Source of the DNA: Eubacteriales bacterium
GTDB taxonomy: Bacteria > Bacillota > Clostridia > Lachnospirales > Lachnospiraceae
Length of the DNA: 62,462 bases
Assembly: GCA_030526665.1 (NCBI GenBank)
Contig: JAUNCI010000008.1
Span: 1-62,462 of the forward strand
Direction of reading: 5' to 3'
The notes under the pieces were generated by a model. It was not told the origin of the DNA, searched no databases, and saw nothing but the letters and a program-made list of their open reading frames with translations. Numbering within the stretch: the stretch's first letter is position 1; every line of letters starts with the position of its first letter. The position numbers were made by a program, and so were the translations under genes. Below, piece after piece: positions 28,375 to 37,300 of the stretch.

Positions 28375-29262
28375 TTACGAAAAAGAAGCAATGGCTTTTT
28401 TCATGTATTCTTCATGCTGCGCTCTGTTTTCCGTTATAAATTCGTATGTTACATATTCAGGATTGATCATAGCAATCAATTCCGGTAACTTTGGAGAACA
28501 AAAAGGTTTATGCTGATCGATTTTAAAGATATGTTCAAACATCTGACAGAATCTGGTGTCAGAATCATCTGACAATGCAGGTGGATTTTTAAAATATTGC
28601 TCCAGATATTCCCCGCTAAGTGACTGACTGAGATGGATTCCATAGATATATGGGATCCATTTTTTGTGTTCCTGCAGCATCGTTTTCAGATAGAACACGG
28701 CATCCTCAATCGTACGAAGCGAACGGTTTGTACTCATGAAATGACCGGTGTCAAACATAAAGCCTTTTTTCGAATAATGTACACCTTCCAGGAGGTGCTG
28801 TGTGGTATCTGTGGATAAAAAATCGAGTCCGGGCCACCATAAATTTTCCATTAGAAAATAGAAGGAGTACGCCTGGTTATCCAATAAACGATTGATCAGC
28901 GGAAGCACTGCATCGATAACCTCCATAGAAGTATGCTCAAGCCGGTAAGTCATGGATTCTATCAGGCTGACCTGAGTTACATGAAATACAACGTATCTGG
29001 CATTGAGGGATTGCGCATAATCCAGTTCTTTGCGGTAATGCTCATAGAGGACATCGGGGTCCATTTGCATCCAATCGGAAGGACAATTTAAATGTACGCC
29101 GATGACCATATCATTTTCGATGATGTGATGCTGATCCGTTCCCAGATTCATAAGTTCCAGTCCGTCACAACCGAAGCTTTGATAATAGTTTCGCAGATCA
29201 TCCGGAGAGTCAAAACGAAGCGTGTCATCTTCTGAAGTAGTAAAATTGATTGTTTTTATCAT
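28375..29262 (-). CDS. TIM-barrel protein, sugar-phosphate isomerase/epimerase-like
   Basis: A 295-residue soluble protein of the AP-endonuclease-2 / xylose-isomerase-like TIM-barrel superfamily. Features are YYQSFGCDGLELMNLG near the start, VIGVHLNCPSDW, ARYVVFHVTQ, FYFLMENLWWPG with the metal-ligand-type Glu, FMFDTGHFMST with Asp and His, and YIYGIHLSQS with a further His. This set of Glu/Asp/His is compatible with a divalent-metal site. Substrate is unknown. It lies 41 bases downstream of the leucine-rich-repeat gene on the same strand, so both are probably controlled by the cobalamin riboswitch upstream. No clear ribosome binding site is seen before the ATG. Confidence 0.8.
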   Translation of the reverse strand: MIKTINFTTSEDDTLRFDSPDDLRNYYQSFGCDGLELMNLGTDQHHIIENDMVIGVHLNCPSDWMQMDPDVLYEHYRKELDYAQSLNARYVVFHVTQVSLIESMTYRLEHTSMEVIDAVLPLINRLLDNQAYSFYFLMENLWWPGLDFLSTDTTQHLLEGVHYSKKGFMFDTGHFMSTNRSLRTIEDAVFYLKTMLQEHKKWIPYIYGIHLSQSLSGEYLEQYFKNPPALSDDSDTRFCQMFEHIFKIDQHKPFCSPKLPELIAMINPEYVTYEFITENRAQHEEYMKKAIASFS

Positions 29263-29270
29263 AACTTTTC

Positions 29271-29280
29271 TCGACTTGAA
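29271..29280 (+). other. TCGACTTGAA motif
   Basis: An exact copy of the 10-mer also found at 19307, 23447 and 24192. Here it lies in the 41-base gap between two minus-strand genes and is in the opposite orientation to them. Confidence 0.4.
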
Positions 29281-29303
29281 TTACTAACAATAGATATACA
29301 ATA

Positions 29304-30122
29304 TTAAATATAGGATACTTTGAAACCATATTCCTGACAATAGCGATCGACTGCGGAATCTTTGTAACAGCGTATCGTTGCGGAACGGTTAATGATCCAT
29401 GGTCCGATGTATTCCGGATCATGGCGAATTTCCAATACCTGCAGACGATTACATCCGTGGAAAACCCATTTTCCAATGTACTTTGTACTTTGCGGCAGTA
29501 CGACATGTGTCAGATGCGTACATTTAAAAAAGGCACTGTCTCCTAAATATTCCAATGAGTCAGGCAGAATGAGTTCATCCATGGCACAATTATAGAAAGC
29601 TTCCGAGCCGATTTCTCGAATCTGTGACGGAAAATGAACCTCTGACAGATTTTTACAATGATAAAAGGCACGATTGCCAATTGTATCGACACTGTCCGGA
29701 AGTCCGACAGAAGTCAGAGAGGTACACTGTTCGAAGGTACGCTGACGAATCAGTTTTGTACGCTGCGTATTTTCTGTAAAAGAAATATGTTTCAGAGCAC
29801 GATCCTGCAGAAATAATTCCTTTGGCAAAGCTTCCAGAGAGGAAGGTAATTTTGCACTGGTCAGAGCCGCGCAGTCAGAAAAAGCCCCTGGTCCAACATC
29901 GTACAGGGATTCCGGAAGTGTGAGTGAGGATAGCGAACAACATCCTCGAAAAGCGCGGGCGCCAATACGTTTTAATGTATGAGGAAAGCAAATCTGCTGA
30001 ATTTTTGATTTTTTCTGAAAGGCTTCCGTAGAGATCGCAACAGTCCCATGCGGAATCGTGATATTTGTATTTAGAAAACGGGCAGAATTTGTCCGTGTAA
30101 TGATTTGTGTGTAAGTATTCAT
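29304..30122 (-). CDS. BspA-type leucine-rich-repeat protein without signal peptide
   Basis: A 272-residue protein made almost wholly of LRR_5 (BspA-like) repeats of about 23 residues. They run from about residue 22 to the end (IGARAFRGCCSLSSLTLPESL, then VGPGAFSDCAALTSAKLPSSL, IGNRAFYHCKNLSEVHFPS, IGSEAFYNCAMDELILPDSL). BspA-type repeats are usually on the cell surface, but no signal peptide, membrane helix or sorting motif is visible. It would therefore be cytoplasmic or exported by an unknown route. It is the first gene behind a cobalamin riboswitch, which is an unusual target for that RNA. An AGGGAGATGGAG site precedes the ATG. Confidence 0.88.
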   Translation of the reverse strand: MNTYTQIITRTNSARFLNTNITIPHGTVAISTEAFQKKSKIQQICFPHTLKRIGARAFRGCCSLSSLTLPESLYDVGPGAFSDCAALTSAKLPSSLEALPKELFLQDRALKHISFTENTQRTKLIRQRTFEQCTSLTSVGLPDSVDTIGNRAFYHCKNLSEVHFPSQIREIGSEAFYNCAMDELILPDSLEYLGDSAFFKCTHLTHVVLPQSTKYIGKWVFHGCNRLQVLEIRHDPEYIGPWIINRSATIRCYKDSAVDRYCQEYGFKVSYI

Positions 30123-30165
30123 AGAATCTCCATCTCCCTAATTCCGTGTAGTATAATGGACAATG

Positions 30166-30326
30166 TTATAAGCAGGTCTTCTGACTTACGCAGTAACGTT
30201 AAATTCGCCTTCTCACGAGTACTGTTCGCAATGGCATAGCAATGAATTTAACTTCACGTATACAGCAGCACGACTGTTCAGGATTCACACCTGATTCCCT
30301 TTTCACTATTTAAATAGAACTTATAA
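30166..30326 (-). promoter_or_regulatory. Cobalamin riboswitch (class I, AdoCbl type)
   Basis: Read on the minus strand, the core elements are in order. TTATAAG opens P1, then come AAAAGGGAATCAGGTGTGAA, TCCTGAACAG and the CTGCTGTATACGTGA segment. GCGAACAGTACTCGTGAG follows, then GTAAGTCAGAAGACCTGC, the strongly conserved 3' box, and finally CTTATAA closing P1 (7 bp, plus positions 30166-30172 with 30320-30326). No T-run terminator follows, so control is probably at translation of the leucine-rich-repeat gene 44 bases downstream. Confidence 0.9.
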
Positions 30327-30425
30327 CTGAAAATGCAAAATATACATTTTATTTGTGCTTTTTTTAGTTGTAAAATTAAGTGTATAAATTATATAAAAAT
30401 CCGTGGAAAAAGTCAAATGAGGGAA

Positions 30426-30454
30426 TTGACAGAAGTGAGAATGTAAAGTATATT
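30426..30454 (+). promoter_or_regulatory. Promoter of the first surface-protein operon
   Basis: A perfect -35 TTGACA (30426-30431), a 17-base spacer and TATATT (30449-30454). Transcription would start near 30461, about 37 bases before the riboswitch-like RNA. Confidence 0.8.
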
Positions 30455-30497
30455 TTAAATAACTATTCGCATTAAATTATAAATAAATATATGAAAA

Positions 30498-30661
30498 ATA
30501 TACTACGAATGGGCGGAATTCCCATACAGATGAAGAGCACTGCTGTACAGTCAGCGTGTGGTGTGTTTTTATAATAAGATAGAGCAAGGGTTCGTGCTTA
30601 AAGAACGACTATCAGGTAACAGGAAACCTCTGAAAAGGGGCTATTTCTGTTACCTTTTTTT
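30498..30661 (+). promoter_or_regulatory. Cobalamin-riboswitch-like RNA with terminator, copy A
   Basis: A structured leader closely matching the one at 42817-42983. ATACTAC pairs with GTGGTGT to close a junction. Inside are a TGGG/CCCA stem whose loop and flank (CGGAATT, then TACAG) match the cobalamin-riboswitch P4 region, and a CAC-GCTG/CAGC-GTG hairpin with a TACAGT loop. Next are a GATAG/CTATC stem enclosing AGCA/TGCT and AAAGAAC. The last part is an intrinsic terminator, AGGTAACAG (30613-30621) with CTGTTACCT (30646-30654) and eight T residues. I assign it to the short class II cobalamin riboswitches with moderate confidence. Confidence 0.65.
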
Positions 30662-30845
30662 GTTGCCGGAAATGCAGAATTTCATCTGAGAAATGTTGAG
30701 GAATATGCATATCATAGTTAATGCGCGGAGAACGAAACGGGACAAAAGCAGGTATACAGATTGCGAATAAATCCGGTATTTCGAATTTAATAACAACATA
30801 TAATTAGAAGTTATTTTTTTCGATGTACAAGTAAAAAATGGAGGG
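30662..30845 (+). other. Leader between terminator and start codon
   Basis: This 184-base stretch holds no gene. A TATAAT at 30799-30804 without a good -35 could be a minor, riboswitch-independent promoter. The GGAGGG ribosome binding site of the next gene is at its end. Confidence 0.35.
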
Positions 30846-30851
30846 ATGAAG

Positions 30852-33800
30852 ATGAAAAGAAAACGTTATCAATTGTTGATGAGTACACTTCTTGCCGCAA
30901 GTATGACAGTGCAGTCGCCAATGTTGGCTCTTGCTTCTGACTTTGATGAAGCACAGATTTCAGCAGAAGTTTTGGCGGATGAAGGCGCACAGAGTGCTGA
31001 AATGTGGGATGAAACAGACTCTGCAGACGAAGCGTTTAAAGAAGACTCTGAAGCAGAAGAATTTGTCGAGGATGAGGAAGATGTCGATGCGGAGGAAGAT
31101 GCAGAAGGCACGGATGCAATAGACGACGCGGAAGATTTTGAAATTTTTGAAGACGAAGAAGATGATTTTATCAGCGAAGCAGATACTTTGGAATCCGATC
31201 TCAGTTATTCGGTTAAAGTGGCTGCTGTCGGAGATATTTTAGATGGATATCTGGTAACGCCGCAGACGGTTACTGTTGGAGCAAATGAGGCGGAATCCTA
31301 TGGCTTTACAGATCTGGAAGGCGATTATGTAACGACTCTGGACGTCTTGGTTAAAATGCATGAGATTACGTACGGAGATAGTTTTACTGCAGAAACAGCA
31401 TCCAGTTATCTGGGCGTTTCCTCATCCGGTTATATCAATAAATTATTTGAAACATCAACCGGAAATGTAGGTTTTACGGTAAATGGAATCGTACCAAACG
31501 ATGGCGTGGTAGGAGATTACGGATATGACGGCTATACGGTAGATCAGGCCGTTGTAACAGAAAATGATGATATCTTCTTTTTCCTGTACCAGGATTCTGA
31601 TGCAATGGACTATATGGGATGGTTCGTGGATGAGAATGGAGTCAAAAAGACTGAGTTTGAGGCGGAAGCGGGAACACCTCTTACCATTGGCTGTAAAGGA
31701 TATGAGTCTTTCGGATGGAATTATTTAAGTCCGGATCTGGAAGATCATGTTACAGAAATTTCCTATGCGACGATTATGTCTGCATTAGAAAGCGGTGCTC
31801 CGGATGGTGTAGTAGTCTCTGAACCAACAGATGAAGATGGCATGACAACGCTGACCTTCGAGGAAGCGGGTGAATACTATATCATCATGCATGCCGACGA
31901 GGATGAATATCCGATTATTTCTCCGATTGCAAAGGTTACTGTTACGGCACCATTTGCTCTGGAAGGCGATGGAACAGAAGAAAATCCATATATTCTGTCA
32001 TCTGCAGAAGGACTGACTTATGTATCCGATAAGGTAAATAATCAGGGAGAAACATACAATGGCTGCTATTTTGCAATAACAAAAGATATTACTTTGCCGG
32101 AAGGCTGGGAGCCGATTGGAAAAAGAATCGATAATAAAACCGTTCACCGTTTTGGCGGATACATTGATGGCGGAGATCATCTCCTGACGATTCCGGCCGG
32201 CGAGAAATGTCTGTTGGGAAATACCGCAGGTGCAAAACTGGAAAATCTGAACATCTATGGAACACAGATCGCTTCTGCAGGTGTCTTGGAAACCTATGAA
32301 GTTGGAGTAACACTTGACTGTTCAAATGTAACATTGAAATCAGGAACACAGACTCTTATGTCAGGATTCCTTGGAGGATACGGAAACGAATCAGCCAATA
32401 TTACAAATTGTACCGTTGAGGAAGGTGTTGTTATTGGTTACAACAAGGATCAGACCAACATCGGATCTTTTGGCGGTGATTTTAATGGAACTATTACAAA
32501 CTGCAGCAGTGCAGCGACTGTTTATGGCGTAAATTATGTCGGGGGTATCTGTGGCAACAAAGGGCAGTCCATGAGAACTTACAAAATTTTGGACTGCACA
32601 TTTACCGGAACGGTAGAAGCAAGCGGTAATTATGTCGGCGGTATTTCCGGCGGCGGATACGGCGGAACCAGATGGGGAATTGATACAGCACCAAATACAG
32701 GAACCGCTACAATTGAAAACTGTGAAGTTTATGCAGATATCACAGGTGCAAATTATGTTGGCGGTATTCTGGGTGCAGAACCTGGCGTTGTACAGACATG
32801 GAACAATGGAATCGGATCTATTAAAAATAACTATTTCAACGGAACTGTTACAGCAACAGAAGAAGCAGCATATGTAGGCGGTATTATCGGATACTTCCAT
32901 GGACTGGATCGTTACAACGAAATCGCAGAAAACGTATATAACTGCCAGGCTGATGTAAAAGGTATTGGACATATCACTTATATCGATACAAACTATGAAA
33001 ATCCGGCAGCTGTTGAAGGTGTAACTTATTACAATACAGAAAATGGAAAACCGGATTTTAAAATCGCTTATTGTTCATTTAAGCAGGATCATAACAGAAC
33101 GGATGATCCGTTAGGTGCAGATGCAGATTTACTTGCAAGACGTGAAAAAGCCAAAATTCAGGTTACGGCTTCTTTATTTGGTGATGATGTTCATGACAGT
33201 GATAAGGATGGTGCTGTACATACAAATAGAGGTCATAATCTGACCGAATGGGCAGCAGCAGAAACTTATACAGTTTATGAGGACGCATATGTCATTGATG
33301 TATTTGAAGCAATGGCTGAGAAATACGGTCTGACATTTGAAAATGAATCCGGTAATTATATCCAGTCTATTACAAAAGATGATGTGGTACTTGGCGAATT
33401 CACAAACGGAAAGAATTCCGGATGGATGTATACCTTAAATGGAGAATATCCGGATTATGGTGTGGCAGAACAGCATGTTTCAGCTGATGACGTATTGGTA
33501 TTCCACTATACCGATAACTACAACAGAGAGTTCCTGCTTGATACTCCTGTACTGACCGGTGTTTCCTATGCGGCCGGCGGTGTGAAAATCGCCTGGGAGC
33601 CTGTTAACTGGGCAGAAAAATATCGTGTGTTCCGTAAAGAAAAAGGTGGTAACTGGAAAAAGGTTGGAGAAACAGAAAATACAAGTCTGATTGACACGAC
33701 AGGTAAGACTAATACCACCTATACCTATACGGTTCGCTGCATTTCCGCTGACGGAAGTTATTATGCAAGTGAATATGACAAAAAAGGCAAATCAATTCGT

Positions 33801-34352
33801 TATATTCCTTCCGGTGTAATTACTTCACTGAAATCAGGTGCTTCAGGCATTACCGTTACATGGAAAAAAGTTGCAGGAGCACAGTCTTATGTTTTGTATC
33901 GTGCAGACGGCTCCGGAAAATTTGCGGTACTGGCTACTGTGAAAGGTGCAAATACAGTAACCTATGCGGACAAAAAAGCAACCGCAAATGGACAGAAATA
34001 TAAATATGCGGTACGTCCGGTCATTGGAAAAGACAAAGGATACTACATCGCAAAAGAAACATACTATTTAGCTGCTCCGAAGATTTCAAGCGCAAGCAAC
34101 AATAAAGCAAAATCCATAAGTGTTGCATGGAATAAAAACGCCAAAGCCGCAGGATATCAGGTTTACTATAAAACTAGCGGATCTGCTGCAAAAACAGTGA
34201 CGATCAAAGAGAACACAAAACTGAACACATTGATTTCTTCGCTGAAAAAAGGCACATCTTACAATGTATATGTTCGCAGTTACATTACCGAATCCGATAA
34301 GAATTACTATTCTGCTTGGAGTCCGGTAAAGACTGTAAAAATATCAAAATAA
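30852..34352 (+). CDS. Exported GLUG / DUF4430 / Fn3-like surface protein
   Basis: Surface protein of about 1166 residues. A signal peptide (KRKRYQLLMSTLLAASMT) is followed by a very acidic stalk (about 30-115). Next is a first domain (about 116-260) that resembles a transcobalamin-type DUF4430 fold (VTTLDVLVKMHEITYG, VGFTVNGIVPNDG, DDIFFFLYQD). GLUG repeats follow (about 430-700; NYVGGISGGGYGG, AYVGGIIGYFHG). A clear DUF4430 domain (about 770-893) contains YVIDVFEAMAEKYGL and SGWMYTLNGEYPDYG. Three Fn3-like repeats close the protein (about 897-1166). No LPxTG, SLH or membrane helix is seen at the C-terminus. DUF4430 is the beta domain of intrinsic factor and transcobalamin, so with the riboswitch upstream a corrinoid-binding role is inferred. 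The ATG at 30846 abuts GGAGGG; 30852 is preferred. Confidence 0.85.
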   Translation: MKRKRYQLLMSTLLAASMTVQSPMLALASDFDEAQISAEVLADEGAQSAEMWDETDSADEAFKEDSEAEEFVEDEEDVDAEEDAEGTDAIDDAEDFEIFEDEEDDFISEADTLESDLSYSVKVAAVGDILDGYLVTPQTVTVGANEAESYGFTDLEGDYVTTLDVLVKMHEITYGDSFTAETASSYLGVSSSGYINKLFETSTGNVGFTVNGIVPNDGVVGDYGYDGYTVDQAVVTENDDIFFFLYQDSDAMDYMGWFVDENGVKKTEFEAEAGTPLTIGCKGYESFGWNYLSPDLEDHVTEISYATIMSALESGAPDGVVVSEPTDEDGMTTLTFEEAGEYYIIMHADEDEYPIISPIAKVTVTAPFALEGDGTEENPYILSSAEGLTYVSDKVNNQGETYNGCYFAITKDITLPEGWEPIGKRIDNKTVHRFGGYIDGGDHLLTIPAGEKCLLGNTAGAKLENLNIYGTQIASAGVLETYEVGVTLDCSNVTLKSGTQTLMSGFLGGYGNESANITNCTVEEGVVIGYNKDQTNIGSFGGDFNGTITNCSSAATVYGVNYVGGICGNKGQSMRTYKILDCTFTGTVEASGNYVGGISGGGYGGTRWGIDTAPNTGTATIENCEVYADITGANYVGGILGAEPGVVQTWNNGIGSIKNNYFNGTVTATEEAAYVGGIIGYFHGLDRYNEIAENVYNCQADVKGIGHITYIDTNYENPAAVEGVTYYNTENGKPDFKIAYCSFKQDHNRTDDPLGADADLLARREKAKIQVTASLFGDDVHDSDKDGAVHTNRGHNLTEWAAAETYTVYEDAYVIDVFEAMAEKYGLTFENESGNYIQSITKDDVVLGEFTNGKNSGWMYTLNGEYPDYGVAEQHVSADDVLVFHYTDNYNREFLLDTPVLTGVSYAAGGVKIAWEPVNWAEKYRVFRKEKGGNWKKVGETENTSLIDTTGKTNTTYTYTVRCISADGSYYASEYDKKGKSIRYIPSGVITSLKSGASGITVTWKKVAGAQSYVLYRADGSGKFAVLATVKGANTVTYADKKATANGQKYKYAVRPVIGKDKGYYIAKETYYLAAPKISSASNNKAKSISVAWNKNAKAAGYQVYYKTSGSAAKTVTIKENTKLNTLISSLKKGTSYNVYVRSYITESDKNYYSAWSPVKTVKISK

Positions 34353-34375
34353 CAGGACAGGAAAAGAGGACATTT

Positions 34376-37300
34376 ATGAACATAAACGGAAAACATACAA
34401 ATAGATGGCGTTTTCTGGCATGGCTGCTGACTGCAGCCATGGTCTCATCAAGCAGCAGTGTAACTGCATTTGCTGAGAATTATGAAAACGCAGAGCTGCT
34501 CTTGGCAGAGGAAACATGGGAATCGGATAGTGAAGCAGCTGATACTGAATTCGATGAATTTGACGTATCGGATGAAGAAACACAGGACGATGTTACAGAT
34601 AATTTGGGGGAAGAAGACGCAGAAACAGATGCGGATTTTGAAGATGGTTTTGACGCAGAAACAGATGCTGAATTTGGTGATGATGGGGATTGGATCAGCG
34701 AAGCAGAATTGCTTTTGGATGGTGAGGAACCAACAGAAACTACGTTTGAATCATTCTTCACAGCATTAAATGGCTATGCCACAGTTACCAACGACAGTGC
34801 ATATCCGTATCAGGCTGCTATGGATGGTGAAAATTCGTGTCTGAGCAGTACCAATAAATCGGTGTCCAGCAAAGATGCAAGTATATCTCTTGTTGCGCAA
34901 TCACCGATTATTTTGACATTTTCATATCGTATCAGCAGTGAACCAAGATATGATTATATGAAGGTTGTGCTCAATGGAACCGATGTGACTGCAAAAAATA
35001 AAGCGGATTACAGTGGATTGCAGACAGAGTACTCTACCTATTCGATTAATTTGAATGCGGGCGATCAGCTGCGTATCGGATATTACAAAGATTCAGGCGG
35101 TGACAAAGGAGAAGATACACTTTATCTGCGTGATTTCAATGCAGAGTTGATGTATACCATATCTTTTCCAAATATGCCTGAGGGAAGCACAATTACATTA
35201 AAAAATGAAGACGATGAGTCAATTGCGGTTGCAGGCAAAAGCGCTGCAGTCAGCAATGGTACTTATAGCTGGACAGCAGAGTGCTTCGGATATGTAAGCA
35301 AATCCGGAACCATTACTGTAGAAAATGCAGACGTGACAGTGGGGGATGTGCTGGAGGCTGCTTCCGGTCACAGTGTGAAATTTAATGTTACCGGTGAAAT
35401 GGATGGATATCCATATACCATCGCTATTCTTCACGATAATGCAGCAGTAGATGCTGAACTGGATCAGGAAAACAGTGTAACATTGCTTCCGGCATCTTAT
35501 ACTTACACAATCACAGGTGAGGGATACAAAAAAATAGCAGGATCATTCACGATCGAGGAGGAAGCTCTGGTTATTGACTGCACACTGGAACCGGTCGCTG
35601 TTCTTAGCGAATATCTGGCAGATCTTCTGGCTGTGTCAGAAATGACGAACGATGCGGAATATCCATGGGTTGTAGATGAAGACGGAACAAAGATCTACTC
35701 TACAAACCAGAAAAAAAGCAACAGTAAATCAGAAATCAGTTTCACATTTACGAGACCGGCAATCGTTTCCTTTGTATATGAGGTTTCGTCTGAAAAGAAT
35801 TATGACAAACTGATTATTGAAAAAGAAGCTGCAGGAGTCATCAGTACGGTTGCAGGTCCATTCAGCGACAATAATGGTATTTCCGGAAATGTAACTGCAA
35901 ACTTTTTGGCTGGTGAAACATTAAAACTTAGATATCAGAAGGATTCCGGCGGAGATAAAGGAACCGATACCGCATCTGTTTCCGGAATTCAGGTAACCGA
36001 TCTGTATCAGATCACATTTGAAAATGCACCACAGGGCGCAGTAATTACGTTAAAAGATACTGAAGATCAGAATGTTGAGATCGTAAATGGAGTTGCCAGT
36101 GTTCGTGCAGGAAGCTATACCTATACATCCGAAGCCTTTGGATATGCAGTAGTTCAGGGAACCGTTGATGTTTCTGAGGATACAACCGTTGATCTGACGG
36201 CGCAGGCACTGGAAGGCAAAAAAGTTACTTTTGTAATCGGCGGACTTGCAGAAGGTGTGATTCCTCAGATTACAGTAAAACACGGGGATGTATCATTTGA
36301 AGCAGACGAAGAGGGCGCGTATTCTCTGGTTCCTGCAGAGTACACCTATCGTGTAAAAGCAGAGGGTTACAAGACAGCCAGAGGAAGCTTTACCGTAGAA
36401 GAGGAAGATCTCGAGATTCCTGTTGATATGGATGAAGGAAATGAATGGGAAGGTGAAGTCGCAGAAGAATATGCAGGCGGTACCGGAACAGCAGATGATC
36501 CATATCAGATCGCAAATGGTGATCAGCTGGCATTTCTTTCCGCACAGGTTGACGCCGGAACAACTTATGCAGGACAGTATTTTGTTCTGACCAAAGATGT
36601 TTTGATGGGGAATGAGGCTGCATTTACTCCAATTGGCTCCAGCAAGACAAAAGCATTCCAGGGTACTTTTGATGGACAGGGATATACGATCAGTGGTCTG
36701 AAAGTAAACGGTGCAAGCAACAGTGGCTTGTTCGGATATACCATCAATGCAGTCATTCGAAATCTGACAGTAAATGGAACTATTTCAGGTGAGAGTTATG
36801 TTGGCGGTATTGTTGGATACGGCAGTACTACAACGATAGAAAACTGTGCAAACTATGCGTCAGTTTCAGGTAGAGGAACAAATATCGGAGGTATTGCCGG
36901 CTGGTTTGAAAAAGGAACGATCCAGAGATGTTATAACAAGGGAAGTATTTCCGGCGGCGGCTCCAACTATAGTTACCTTGCCGGTATCGTAGGAAATCTA
37001 AGAGACCAGGCAGTTCTGCAAGAATGCTACAACACCGGTTCTGTAAATATTACAGGAAAAGCCGGCGGTATTGCAGGTATTGTATACAGTGCGACAGTGA
37101 AACAGGCATATAATGTGGGATCTGTAGCAGGAACAGGAGACGCCTGCTCCATTATTGGATATTGCGGCAGCAATGTAACAGCTGACAGCTGCTATTATTT
37201 AAGCGGAACCAAAGCAACTTCAGATGGTAAAGGTACAAATATGCACGAAGAATCTGCGGAAGAAATGGCAATGGCATCAACCGTTGCAGGACTTGGCGGA

